Under the pieces are notes generated by a model, which saw only the letters and a program-made list of their open reading frames with translations, did not search any database and was not told the DNA's origin. The position numbers and the translations under genes are program-made. Below, one piece after another: positions 42,460-51,149 of a DNA stretch of 64,000 nucleotides. The DNA is from Thermoguttaceae bacterium (GTDB taxonomy: Bacteria; Planctomycetota; Planctomycetia; Pirellulales; Thermoguttaceae): the NCBI GenBank assembly GCA_017937485.1, contig JAGBDN010000009.1:1-64000 (forward strand). Reading direction: 5' to 3'. The stretch's first letter is position 1. Every line of letters starts with the position of its first letter.

Positions 42460-43884
42460 TTAATCTTTGTAAATTTCGGCGTGTTCCGGAACGTAAACGA
42501 AGGCGCCCGGTTCGCGTTCGCGGATTTTCGACGCAAGCGCTTGCGACGCCGACTTTTCGCCGTGTACGACGAACGTCGTTTTCGGCGGCGTCGGGAACGC
42601 GGCTCGCCAAGCGACCAGTTCGTTTTGGTCGGCGTGTCCGGAAATTCCTCGGACGACGATAATTTCGGCTCGCACCTTGCGCGGCTTCCCGTGAATCCGA
42701 ACCTCCGGCGCGCCGTCGACGATGATGCGCCCAAGCGTTCCGGCGGCTTGGTAGCCGAGGAAAACGACCGAATTTTTCGCGTCGCCGATGTGATTCGCCA
42801 AGTGGTGCTTGATGCGACCGGCGTTGCACATCCCCGACGACGCGAGAATCAGCGCCGGGCCCTTCATGTCGTTCAGCTTGCGCGACTCGTCCGGCGTTCG
42901 CAGCAAACCGAGATTCGACAACGTTTGCGCTCCGCGTTTCGAAAGGGCGAGCGTCTCTTCGTCGAAACATTCCGGGTGCCGAACGAAAATTTCGGTCGCT
43001 TCGACCGCCATCGGGCTGTCGAGGAAAACGGGGACGTCGGACGGAATTCGCCCGGCTTCGCGGAGCGTCGCGATTCTGTACAAAATCTCTTGCGCTCGTT
43101 CGACCGCGAAAACCGGCATAATCGCTTTGCCGCCGCGAGCGACCGTTCGAGAAATCGCGTCCGCCAACTGGTCGTCGACCGACTCGACCGCCTCGGAGAT
43201 TCGGTCGCCGTACGTCGACTCGAGGAAGAGGTGCGAAACGGGCGCGTCGTCGACGTAACATTCGGGATCGCGGAGGATAGGACGGTTGGCGCGGCCGAGG
43301 TCGCCGGAGAAGACGAGGCGTCGCGGCTCGTCGGTTTCGAGCGCCGGGCGGCTAAGCTCGATTTCAATGAAGGACGAGCCGAGAATATGTCCGGCGTCGC
43401 GGAACGTCGCGCGGACGCCGGGCGCGACTTGCGTCGGCGTCGAGTAGGGAATCGGGCGAAAAAGACGGAGCGTCGCGTCGACGTCGCCTTGCGTGTAAAG
43501 GGCGCGATTCGGACGGTTGGGATTCGGGGCGCGATTCTCTTTGGCGTGTCGCTTTTTCTTGAACGCGACGTCTTCTTCTTGAATGCGCGCCGAGTCGAAA
43601 AGGATTAAACGAGCCAGTTCGAGCGTCGCCGGGACGCCGTAAATCGCGCCTTTGAACCCGTCGGCGACGAGTTTCGGGAGCAAACCGCAGTGGTCGAGGT
43701 GCGCGTGCGTCAAGAAAACGGCGTCGAGCGCGCTCGGATTTTCCGGGAGTCGCTCCCAGTTGCGACCGAGGTGCGCCCGTTCTTGGACGAGTCCGCAGTC
43801 GACGAGGAATTGAAAATTGTCGCAAACGACGAGATGTTTCGAGCCGGTAACGCTTCCGGCGGCTCCGCAAAATTGAAATTCCAT
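42460..43884 (-). CDS. metallo-beta-lactamase/beta-CASP RNA-processing nuclease
   Basis: 474 residues. The beta-lactamase half has FCGAAGSVTGSKHLV and the zinc motif LTHAHLDHCGLLPKL. The beta-CASP insertion contains VPVFLDSPMAVEATEIF and LASSGMCNAGRIKHHL (motif B region), and the RMMBL end has ISGHADQNELVAW and FVVHGEKSASQALASKI (motif C His). Resembles bacterial YSH1/CPSF73-like endo- or exonucleases acting on RNA in the cytoplasm. ATG at 43884 after AAAGGATTTCGCG. A short low-complexity stretch (APNPNRPNRAL) coincides with a 9-nt repeat near 43505-43535. Confidence 0.92.
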   Translation of the reverse strand: MEFQFCGAAGSVTGSKHLVVCDNFQFLVDCGLVQERAHLGRNWERLPENPSALDAVFLTHAHLDHCGLLPKLVADGFKGAIYGVPATLELARLILFDSARIQEEDVAFKKKRHAKENRAPNPNRPNRALYTQGDVDATLRLFRPIPYSTPTQVAPGVRATFRDAGHILGSSFIEIELSRPALETDEPRRLVFSGDLGRANRPILRDPECYVDDAPVSHLFLESTYGDRISEAVESVDDQLADAISRTVARGGKAIMPVFAVERAQEILYRIATLREAGRIPSDVPVFLDSPMAVEATEIFVRHPECFDEETLALSKRGAQTLSNLGLLRTPDESRKLNDMKGPALILASSGMCNAGRIKHHLANHIGDAKNSVVFLGYQAAGTLGRIIVDGAPEVRIHGKPRKVRAEIIVVRGISGHADQNELVAWRAAFPTPPKTTFVVHGEKSASQALASKIREREPGAFVYVPEHAEIYKD

Positions 43885-44204
43885 CGCGAAATCCTTTCGT
43901 TAAACGATTTGCATCGATGAGGAAAGAGCGTCAAGCTGCGTCGCGGCGCGAACGCTCCCGATATTTTCAGTAATTAATTATAGGGAACAACGCGATAAAA
44001 TTCAACTTTTTCTGGAAAATTTTTTGAATTGAGGAGAATGTTAGGAAAATATAAGCGGAACAAATAATGTGAAGCAATAGAATAAGTGTTGTGAATGGAA
44101 TGACTGTAAATAAGTAAATCGAATTTAACGCGCTGTTAAAATAAGTAAAACGGACGCGCGGCGTTCTAGAATCCGCGGAAGGGCGAACGTCGATAAAATC
44201 GCCG
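43885..44204. other. AT-rich intergenic island
   Basis: 43950-44150 is markedly A/T-rich compared with the rest of the window. No ORF with a ribosome binding site and no RNA motif recognised. Confidence 0.45.
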
Positions 44205-44233
44205 TTGACTTGCGACTCTTTTTTTGGTAAAGT
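44205..44233 (+). promoter_or_regulatory. sigma-70-type promoter for the small secreted protein
   Basis: TTGACT at 44205, 17-nt spacer, TAAAGT at 44228; leader about 90 nt. Confidence 0.6.
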
Positions 44234-44330
44234 CGTTAATATTTAGGCGAAAGACGACGGCGACCGAAAGAACGCGTCGGCGGAGTTTGACGACAAGGCA
44301 GAATAGTAAAGACAAGGAGACGCGGCAACG

Positions 44331-44849
44331 ATGAAAAATAAGCAAAACGCGGCGCTTTGGGGCGTTTGTATTCTTCTTTTAGCGTTCGTCGTCGGACGCG
44401 ACGGCGACGCGTTGGCGCCGTCGAGCGTTGAAGCGCAGACCGGAGCGACCGGGGCCGACGTTGAAGCGTTGCGCGCGTCGATTGGGAATTTTTTCGAAAA
44501 TCTCTCCGATCCGAATCAAGGCTCGCGAAAGGCGCTCGCCGAATTGACGAAAAATACGACGTTGGGCGACAACGAGGCGCTGCTGACGGAGTTGACCGAC
44601 AATTTGAAATTGATCGCCGCTAACTTCGGCGCTTACGTTGCTTACGAGCCGGTCGGCGTGAAAGCGCTCGGTTCCGATTTGATTGAATTTAGATATTTAT
44701 ACAAGTGTCAGAATCACCCGGTCGTTTGGCGTTTCGTCTATTATCGACCGCGTCCGAACGCCGCCGACCCGACCTCGGTTCCGTGGACGTTGATCGGCGT
44801 GAGATTTGATTCGAACGTCGACGCGGCGCTTCGCGATTCGGGATTTTGA
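44331..44849 (+). CDS. small secreted protein of unknown function
   Basis: 172 residues. Start set by AAGGAGACGCGGCAACG. Signal peptide KNKQNAALWGVCILLLAFVVG at the N-terminus; the mature part starts near residue 35. The body has a helical region (LRASIGNFFENLSDP, LLTELTDNLKLIAANFGAY) and a beta-rich end (IEFRYLYKCQNHPVVWRFVYYRP, PWTLIGVRFDSNVDAAL). I do not recognise the family. It resembles small periplasmic DUF proteins with a nuclear-transport-factor-like shape, but that is a guess. Own promoter and terminator, so a single-gene transcript. Confidence 0.8.
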   Translation: MKNKQNAALWGVCILLLAFVVGRDGDALAPSSVEAQTGATGADVEALRASIGNFFENLSDPNQGSRKALAELTKNTTLGDNEALLTELTDNLKLIAANFGAYVAYEPVGVKALGSDLIEFRYLYKCQNHPVVWRFVYYRPRPNAADPTSVPWTLIGVRFDSNVDAALRDSGF

Positions 44850-44914
44850 CGATCGCGGCGGAAGAAGCGAACGTCAAGTTTTCGCGTCGACCGCCCCGAC
44901 GAGCTTTTAACGCT

Positions 44915-44962
44915 AAACGCTTTCGCAACGACAAGTTATCGGCGTCGCGAAAGCGTTTTTTT
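44915..44962 (+). terminator. rho-independent terminator after the small secreted protein
   Basis: Perfect 12-bp stem AAACGCTTTCGC / GCGAAAGCGTTT (44915-44926, 44947-44958) with a trailing T-run. Confidence 0.85.
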
Positions 44963-44995
44963 ATCGGCGCGTCCAAGGAACGCGCGACGCGAAGA

Positions 44996-45424
44996 TTAAG
45001 CGAACAAGTCTTCGGCGCCGACGAGCGCGACGTTCGCCGCTCGCAAGACTTCCAACGCTCGGTCGACGTCGTTCATCGACAAAACGATCGCCGCGACGCC
45101 GCGCTTTTTCGACGTAAAGCCGTACATATATTCGACGTTCAATCCGTCGTTGGCCGCGAAAAGACCGAGAAGTTTCGTCAACGCGCCCGCTTCGTCCGGG
45201 ATTTGAACGGCGAGAGCGGAGGTTTTTTTGACGGTGAAGCGGCCTTTCAGCGCTTCAAACGCGGCGTCCGGGTCTTTGGCGAGGACGCGCAAAACGCCGA
45301 ATTCGCCCGCTTCGACGAGCGACATTGTTTCAACGTTGACGCCGGCGTCGGAAAGGGCGGCGCACGCTTCCATCAAACGACCCGGTTTGTTTTCGAGAAA
45401 AACCGAAATTTGTTGCAGTTTCAT
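44996..45424 (-). CDS. tandem ACT-domain protein
   Basis: 142 residues, ATG behind GGAGCGAAAACA. Two ACT domains: residues 1-68 (QISVFLENKPGRLMEACAALSDAGVN) and 70-140 (ALAVQIPDEAGALTKLLGLFAANDGLN). ACT domains bind amino acids; free-standing tandem ACT proteins are presumed amino-acid-responsive regulators, often next to phenylacetate-CoA ligase genes in other taxa. None is adjacent here. Ligand unknown. Confidence 0.9.
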   Translation of the reverse strand: MKLQQISVFLENKPGRLMEACAALSDAGVNVETMSLVEAGEFGVLRVLAKDPDAAFEALKGRFTVKKTSALAVQIPDEAGALTKLLGLFAANDGLNVEYMYGFTSKKRGVAAIVLSMNDVDRALEVLRAANVALVGAEDLFA

Positions 45425-45551
45425 TGTTTTCGCTCCGGAATTTATGACGGTCGCGAGCTTGCCGGGCGGTTCGCCGACTCGCGCAACCGAAACGAGCGAG
45501 CGACGGGGCGACGCGGGGAAAAACTCGCGAAAATTGTTAAATCGCGCTTAC

Positions 45552-45557
45552 ATTATA
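45552..45557 (-). promoter_or_regulatory. -10 element of the ACT-protein gene
   Basis: Perfect TATAAT on the minus strand immediately after the T-run of the porin terminator; -35 poorly defined (TTTGCG at 17 nt). The leader to the ATG is about 125 nt. Confidence 0.4.
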
Positions 45558-45560
45558 CCA

Positions 45561-45612
45561 AAAAAATAAACGACGCAAAAGACGTTGAAGCGTTTGCGTC
45601 GTTTTTTTATAC
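45561..45612. terminator. bidirectional-looking terminator of the porin gene
   Basis: Perfect 12-bp stem AAACGACGCAAA / TTTGCGTCGTTT (45568-45579, 45593-45604) with T-runs on both sides. The porin on the minus strand is the natural client. Confidence 0.8.
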
Positions 45613-45742
45613 GTTTTTTATCGCCGGACGCGCCGCCGTTTCCTTTTTTGACGGTTGCGCGGTCGCGACAGTCGGCGTTTTCGACGCTCTTTGATTTTTT
45701 GAAAAGCGACGTCAAAAAACAAACGGTCGGCCGGTCGCGCCG

Positions 45743-47545
45743 TTAGAAAGTAAGGCGCGCGGCGAACTCGACCCGGAACGCTTCGCCCGGTTTCATCGCG
45801 GTAAATACAGGAGTGTCGCCGGTTACGTCGGCTTTTTGATACTGCGTTTGCCAATAGCCGAGTTCGACGCCGGTCATAAACTGCGGCGTCCAGTTGTACA
45901 AAAAGTTGACGAAATACAACTCGTTGCGCGTTCGCGACGTCGAGAAACCGTTTGCGGCGACGCTCGTGCCGACGAGGTCGTCTTCGTCCATCTTTTCGAT
46001 CCCGTATCCGACGTTCGTCGCGAATTTTTGCGTCCAGTCGGTATGCAGCGCAAGCCAACCGCCGGAAGCGCCGAGCGCGTCGCGACGGTAAAGGTCGACG
46101 CCTTGGTTAATCCCGCCGCAGAAAGAACTTAGGTTCGCGCCGACGGTGTATTCGCCTTGAAGTCGGAGCTTTTCCGTCAGCGGAATATCCGCGTCGAAGT
46201 TCGCCGACCAAGTGTCGACCGCGACCCGTTCGGACGTGTTCGCAAAGGTTCCGGCGATCGGCGAAAACTTGTAATATTGTTCGCCGATATGGCCCGAGAC
46301 GCCGAGGGTTATCGGGCGGCCGCAACGAGCGTCTTTGAAGAGCGAAACGGCGTAACGTCCTTCGATCACCGGCCAACCGGACGTCGCGGCGGAAACGCCC
46401 GGCGTCGACGTATAATCGCCGAGAATATTGTCGCAGACGGCGATTTGCGCGAGCGTTTGCAAATCTTTGCTAAACGTAAGGCCTTGTTCGAAGCGGACTT
46501 GAGCGCGTCGATACTGGAGGCTTCCGGCGAAACCGCCCGGGAGATAGTTCAGCATTTGCGGGCAGAGCGGCGAAATAATTTCCCAATCTTGCCCGGCTAA
46601 GAAGCGGCGTTGGTTTTCCGCGTCGACCAGTTCGGCGTAAGCGCGGCGAAGTTGGAGGCCTCCTTTGTTTTTCGAACCGTTGTAGGCGCCTTGGAAGTCG
46701 AATTCGAGACAGCCGCGCAAGTCGGCGTTCAACGCGTCGACGCGAGGCCCTTCCATCTTGAAACCGAGGCGAGACGTTCGCGCGTCGACGGTAAAGTCGG
46801 ACGAATCGTCGACTTCCGGCGTCTGCGCGTAAAGGATGTATTCGCCCGGAACGGCGCGTTGCGTGTCGGTCGACATAGAAAGGTTTAGGAAACCGTAAGG
46901 CGTGATTCGAAAATCGCCTTTTTTCCAAGTCATCGTCGACATTTCTTCCCGAAGCGCGTCGAGTTCTTCGCGAGTAACGAACGTTCCGTTCGAATCGAGG
47001 CGACCGTCCAGGTCGAGCGCGGGCAAGTTCGGGTTTTCCGGCGTTAGTTTCGGCGTTTCGACTCGTTCGACGTGTTCGACCGGCTCGACTTCCGGCGGTT
47101 CCGGCGCGGTTTCGGCGTCGTCGAAGCGGCTTCCGAAGAGGCGGTTCGTTCGAGCGCGACGGAAGGAGCGCAACCGATGAAACGGCCCGGTTTCGGCGTC
47201 GTCCGCGACTTCCTCGGCGAGCGGTTCGGCGTAGGCTTCCTCCGTTTCCGCTTCCGCGTATTCTTCCTCGTTCGCGTAATCGACGGTTTCGGGTTCTTCC
47301 GAATTTTCGTCGAGCGCGTCCAAGGAGACGGCGTCGGTTTCGGCGTCGTCGGTCGCGACGACGCGCCAACCGTCGTCTTCAAACGCGAACGTTTTCGACG
47401 GCGCTTCGTTCGGAAGCGAAATAAAAATAGCGACAAAAAACGACAAAACGCCCGCTCCGCGACCCGAAACGGGGCGAAGCGCGTTCCAAAGGGCGCGGCG
47501 TCGGCGAGACGCGGCGTCGGCGGCGGAGAAAACGACGGTTTTCAT
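45743..47545 (-). CDS. outer-membrane porin (DcaP-like) with acidic N-terminal region
   Basis: 600 residues. An Arg-rich N-region and hydrophobic stretch (VLSFFVAIFISLPN) act as signal. An acidic Glu/Ala-rich segment follows (about 60-130), then a short helical part (VTREELDALREEMSTMTW). From about residue 210 the beta-barrel begins with GDFRITPYGFLNLSMSTDTQ, including RRAYAELVDAENQRRFLAGQDWEIISPL, and it ends in the terminal Phe (FAARLTF) typical of BAM-assembled barrels. The DcaP/OprP-like layout suggests a passive channel for small solutes. Divergent from the MFS gene across 610 nt. Confidence 0.85.
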   Translation of the reverse strand: MKTVVFSAADAASRRRRALWNALRPVSGRGAGVLSFFVAIFISLPNEAPSKTFAFEDDGWRVVATDDAETDAVSLDALDENSEEPETVDYANEEEYAEAETEEAYAEPLAEEVADDAETGPFHRLRSFRRARTNRLFGSRFDDAETAPEPPEVEPVEHVERVETPKLTPENPNLPALDLDGRLDSNGTFVTREELDALREEMSTMTWKKGDFRITPYGFLNLSMSTDTQRAVPGEYILYAQTPEVDDSSDFTVDARTSRLGFKMEGPRVDALNADLRGCLEFDFQGAYNGSKNKGGLQLRRAYAELVDAENQRRFLAGQDWEIISPLCPQMLNYLPGGFAGSLQYRRAQVRFEQGLTFSKDLQTLAQIAVCDNILGDYTSTPGVSAATSGWPVIEGRYAVSLFKDARCGRPITLGVSGHIGEQYYKFSPIAGTFANTSERVAVDTWSANFDADIPLTEKLRLQGEYTVGANLSSFCGGINQGVDLYRRDALGASGGWLALHTDWTQKFATNVGYGIEKMDEDDLVGTSVAANGFSTSRTRNELYFVNFLYNWTPQFMTGVELGYWQTQYQKADVTGDTPVFTAMKPGEAFRVEFAARLTF

Positions 47546-47648
47546 AGCGGCGACTTCATAAGCGGTTAAAATTTCAACGAAGCGCCGGATTTCAAACGAT
47601 TAAGCGGCGCGTCGGGCGAAATCGGTTCCGCGAAACGTCGTTTTTGCC

Positions 47649-47668
47649 ATTAATATATTAATAGCGCG
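47649..47668. promoter_or_regulatory. AT palindrome between porin and MFS genes
   Basis: ATTAATATATTAAT is a perfect 14-bp palindrome. Its right half continues into AGCGCG, identical to the element upstream of ffh. Confidence 0.4.
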
Positions 47669-47827
47669 GCGTCGGCGGAGCGGTTTGAACGCGGCGCCGT
47701 TAGAACCGGAAAAGTTTAACGGCGTTCGTTATCGCTGGTATCGTCGTTTTTACCGTCGCGACGCGAATATTTTTCCAACGTTATGGGGAAATTTTGCAAA
47801 AAAGAGAAAAAGGCCGAAAAAAAACGC

Positions 47828-47857
47828 TTGAAATCGCCCTCCACTTGAGCTTATAAT
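47828..47857 (+). promoter_or_regulatory. promoter for the MFS transporter
   Basis: TTGAAA at 47828, 18-nt spacer, perfect TATAAT at 47852; gives a long leader of about 290 nt. No other gene in 47546-48155. Confidence 0.5.
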
Positions 47858-48155
47858 GAACGGATAGCGTCGGACGGTTTCGCGCGGTTTTTCGCAACGT
47901 CGCGTCGGGAACGTTCGCCGCTCATTTTTCGACGCGTTTGACGGCGGCGTTTTCGTCCGTTCGTTTGCTCAAACGGCGCGGGGCGGTTCGCGAAGCGTTC
48001 GCGACGGCGTTCGACGGAACAACCCGGGTTTCCCAAGAACCCCGGATTTGGCGACGATTCGCGGCTCTTGCGACCAAAAGCGCAAACGGACGAAACGGTC
48101 GGCGGTCGACGCGAAATTTCCGGAAATATTTTCGAAAAACCTTCAGGAGGTTCCT

Positions 48156-49619
48156 ATGGGTATGTACGGGCGTTTGCAAGTCGCCTATTTGATGCAGTTT
48201 GCGATTTGGGGTTCTTGGAACATCGCTCTCGGCGCTCTCGCCGCGGCGAAAGGGTTCAACCCCGGCGCTCTTTATTCGTTCTTCGCGCTCGGCGCTCTCT
48301 TCGCTCCGGTGATCGGCCCGATCGCCGACAGCAAGTTCGCGGCGCAAAAGGTTTTGGCGTTTATGCACTTCCTCGGCGGCGCGGCGCTCCTCGCTTGCGG
48401 CGTCGTTTCGAACGCCGAAACGGTCAATATGACCGCCTTCATCGCGTTGATGTTCGTCGCCGGTTTCGCTTATATGCCGTCGATTCCGTTGATCAACGCC
48501 GTCGTTTTCAAACATATTCCGAATAAAGACAAAGCCTCGTTCGTCTTCATTTTCGGGACGCTCGGCTGGATCCTCATTAACCTCGTCGTGAAACCGACGA
48601 CGTGCTTCTACCTCGGCGGTTTGGTCTCGCTCGTCTTCGCCGTTTACGCGTTGACCCTTCCGAACACCCCGCCGGCCGGCACGAAGAACAACGACCCGTT
48701 CGGTTTGAAAGCCCTCGCGCTCTTCAAACGCAAGGACTTCGCCGCGTTCATGATCTGCGCCTTTATGGTCTCGATCTTCGGTTCGAACTTCTACTTCCCG
48801 ATGTTCGGTTCCTACGTCAGCGACGTTCTGAACGTTTCGACGGACCGCGCCGCGACCTTCGGGACGCTGAACCAAGTTTCGGAACTCCTCTTTATGGCCG
48901 CGTTGGCGTTCGCCGTCGGTCGCATCGGTTTGAAAGGCGTTTTGCTCTGCGGTTTGGCCGCTTGGACGCTCCGTTACGCGCTCTTCTCGACCGGCGTTAT
49001 GCCGTTGGCCGTCGTCGCGATCTTGCTCCACGGTCTCGCCTACGCGTTCCTTTACACCGCGTCGTACATGTTCGGCGACCGCGTCGCTCCGGCTGAAATG
49101 AAGGCGTCCGTCCAATCGCTGATCGCGTTCCTGCTCCTCGGCGTCGGGCAATTCATCAGCGGTTTCGCGCTTGACACGCTGAAAGATAAGTACACCGTCG
49201 CCGACGCCGCCCAACCGGCCGCCGTCCAACAAGAAGCGACGACCGAAGAAGCCGCCCCGGCTGAAGAAGCCGCTCCGGCCGAAGCCGTCTCCTTCGCTCT
49301 GACGAGCGTCGCGTTCGCGCAAGACGCTTCGATCGACGAAGCCGCCGTTCCGGCTGAAGAAGCCCCGGCCGCCGAAGCCGCCCCGGCTGAAGAAGCCCCG
49401 GCCGCCGAAGCCGCCCCGGCTGAAGCCGCCGCTCCGGCCGAAGAAGCCGCGACCGTCGAAGCCGCCCCGGCTGAAGAAGCCGCTCCGGCCGCGAAAACCG
49501 ACTGGAAAAAACTTCTCTACATCCCGACCGTTTTCTGCCTCTTCTGGACGATCGTTTTCGCCGTCCTCGGCAAAGAACCGAAATCCGCCGACGAAGCCGC
49601 CGCTTCCGACGCCGCGTGA
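48156..49619 (+). CDS. MFS transporter (nucleoside permease-like) with Ala/Glu/Pro-rich insert
   Basis: 487 residues; the start is fixed by AGGAGGTTCCTATG. Eleven hydrophobic helices precede residue 345 (YLMQFAIWGSWNIALGALAAA, FFALGALFAPVIGPIAD, and so on), as in the NupG/XapB-like nucleoside:H+ symporter branch of the major facilitator superfamily. Residues 348-448 are an acidic low-complexity insert of repeated EEAAPAEEAPAAE units, followed by the last helix (LLYIPTVFCLFWTIVFAVLG). By standard topology the insert would face the periplasm. C-rich codon use, similar to the ribosomal genes, suggests high expression. Confidence 0.88.
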   Translation: MGMYGRLQVAYLMQFAIWGSWNIALGALAAAKGFNPGALYSFFALGALFAPVIGPIADSKFAAQKVLAFMHFLGGAALLACGVVSNAETVNMTAFIALMFVAGFAYMPSIPLINAVVFKHIPNKDKASFVFIFGTLGWILINLVVKPTTCFYLGGLVSLVFAVYALTLPNTPPAGTKNNDPFGLKALALFKRKDFAAFMICAFMVSIFGSNFYFPMFGSYVSDVLNVSTDRAATFGTLNQVSELLFMAALAFAVGRIGLKGVLLCGLAAWTLRYALFSTGVMPLAVVAILLHGLAYAFLYTASYMFGDRVAPAEMKASVQSLIAFLLLGVGQFISGFALDTLKDKYTVADAAQPAAVQQEATTEEAAPAEEAAPAEAVSFALTSVAFAQDASIDEAAVPAEEAPAAEAAPAEEAPAAEAAPAEAAAPAEEAATVEAAPAEEAAPAAKTDWKKLLYIPTVFCLFWTIVFAVLGKEPKSADEAAASDAA

Positions 49620-49728
49620 TTCCGGGATTAACGGTTGAAATTGAAGCGGAGCGGGGCGACGTTTCGACGGCGTTTCCGTTCCGTTTCCCGCGTCGCGTCG
49701 TTTAAAATAGGCGGCGCGAACAAAATCG

Positions 49729-49778
49729 AAAAACGCAAGGCTCGCCGCGACGAAAGCGGTCGCGTCTTGCGTTTTTTT
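49729..49778 (+). terminator. rho-independent terminator after the MFS gene
   Basis: Outer 11-bp stem AAAAACGCAAG / CTTGCGTTTTT (49729-49739, 49766-49776) with a nested CGCGAC / GTCGCG stem and a T-run. Confidence 0.8.
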
Positions 49779-50201
49779 GCGTCGGGGCCGGCGCGCTTCC
49801 GGCGAATCGACGGCGGCGGAAACCGATTGGTCGCGAGCGTTGCGTTTCCCGGCGATCTTTTGCTTGGTTTAGGGCCCGTCTTTTTCGCGTTCGGACGCGA
49901 GCCGAAAAGGCCCGATTCCGCCGACGCGGCGCAAGAAACGTCCGCCGCCGTTTGACGCGCCGACTTGAAACGGCGGTTTGGGTAAAATGAGGAAGATGGT
50001 GAAAGGTTGAGTAAGGGGACGACTTTGCGGGTCGTCGCGCTTTTTTTGGAGTCGGTAACGGCGAACGGTCGAAAAAGGGATTGAGTCGCGTTTTTTCGAC
50101 GCGGCGCGTCGCGGTCGAACGAAACGACGGCGGCGAATCGGAACAACCCGCAAACTCAAACGGCGGCGGAGCGGCGCTCCCGTTCGTCGAGGAGAAGAAC
50201 G
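49779..50201. other. intergenic region with repeat and possible second hairpin
   Basis: Contains a degenerate 9-nt repeat at 49980-50018 (GGGTAAAAT-GAGGAAGAT-GGTGAAAGG-TTGAGTAAG). It also has a small hairpin near 50017-50035 (GACGAC / GTCGTC) followed by a T-run at 50041. No supported gene. Confidence 0.5.
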
Positions 50202-50939
50202 ATGAAGTTCGAGAATATTTTCCGCGCGGCGCTGAGCGTCGCGGCGTCGGCGTTCATTTGGGCGAACGTCGCGAACGTCGAAGCGCAAGAGGAAGTCGAC
50301 GCGACGGCGAGCTTGGGCGTCGCGCAACAAAGCCGGTTCGCCGACGGCGCGGAGCCGGTCGCGATGGAACGGGCGCGAATCGTTCCGGGGACGCCGCTCG
50401 CCGTCAACTCGACGATGCAACGTCTCATTTCGTCGAGCAGCGGGTCGTTCGGCGGAATTTTGTCGCGTTACGACACGGCGAATTTTGGGAAGTTTTTCGG
50501 CGGCGGCTCGGTCGCGTTGCGCGATTTGACGGCGTTGAGCGACCGACTGGCCGAGCTTGAAGATTTGGCCGCCGGAGACAACGAAGTCGAAAACGACGTC
50601 GAAGTCGCGCGGATGTATCCGCCGCGTTTGGCGATGAATTTCGCCGAATTTCCGCGGCGTTCGTTGGCGTCGGGAAGCGCGCAAATGAATTTGGCGACGC
50701 AAATCGAGAACGTCGTCGCGCGTTTTCCGGTCGATAAAAACGTCGAAAGTTTCGCGTACGAGGCGAAGGGGAACGTCGTTTATTTGCGCGGCAAATTAAA
50801 GTCGACGCGAATGATTAAGACGCTTGAAAACGTCGTTTCGATGCAGCCGGGCGTCGCGAAAGTCGTCAACGAAATCAAGCCGCTCGAACCGGCGACAAGC
50901 AAGGTCGACGTGTTCGGGCGACCGTTGAAAACGCTTTGA
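50202..50939 (+). CDS. secreted BON-domain protein
   Basis: 245 residues behind GAGGAGAAGAACG. Signal peptide of about 28 residues (AALSVAASAFIWANVANVEA). The central part is low in motifs. The C-terminal 75 residues are a BON domain (ATQIENVVARFPVDKNVESFAYEAKGN then VYLRGKLKSTRMIKTLENVVSMQPGVAKVVNEI), a phospholipid/envelope-binding fold of OsmY-like proteins. Probably periplasmic and envelope-associated. Single-gene transcript ending at the bidirectional terminator at 51051. Confidence 0.85.
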   Translation: MKFENIFRAALSVAASAFIWANVANVEAQEEVDATASLGVAQQSRFADGAEPVAMERARIVPGTPLAVNSTMQRLISSSSGSFGGILSRYDTANFGKFFGGGSVALRDLTALSDRLAELEDLAAGDNEVENDVEVARMYPPRLAMNFAEFPRRSLASGSAQMNLATQIENVVARFPVDKNVESFAYEAKGNVVYLRGKLKSTRMIKTLENVVSMQPGVAKVVNEIKPLEPATSKVDVFGRPLKTL

Positions 50940-51050
50940 CGGCAAAGCGCGTCGGGCGTCGCGAGCGTTGCAAGCGGCGAAAGAACGAGCGTTGAACTTA
51001 GCGCGTCGGCGTCAAGCGCAAGTTGTTAAGCGGCGGCGACGCAAGAAACG

Positions 51051-51090
51051 AAAAACGCTCGCGGAGGGGAAACCTTTCGCGAGCGTTTTT
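51051..51090. terminator. bidirectional terminator between BON gene and lipoprotein gene
   Basis: Perfect 13-bp stem AAAAACGCTCGCG / CGCGAGCGTTTTT (51051-51063, 51078-51090); A-run on one side and T-run on the other serve both converging genes. Confidence 0.88.
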
Positions 51091-51149
51091 CATTGGTCGG
51101 CGCGACGTCGACGTTAAAACCGTTAAAGTCGACGCGTCTTGTCAAAGCG

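Noticed and set aside
49850..49955. A short segment whose translation (VFFAFGREPKRPDSADAAQ...) loosely resembles the MFS C-terminus (VFAVLGKEPKSADEAA)
   Set aside because: Only about 20 residues of weak similarity, beyond the MFS terminator, with Ala/Asp bias common here; probably chance, though a decayed duplicate cannot be fully excluded.
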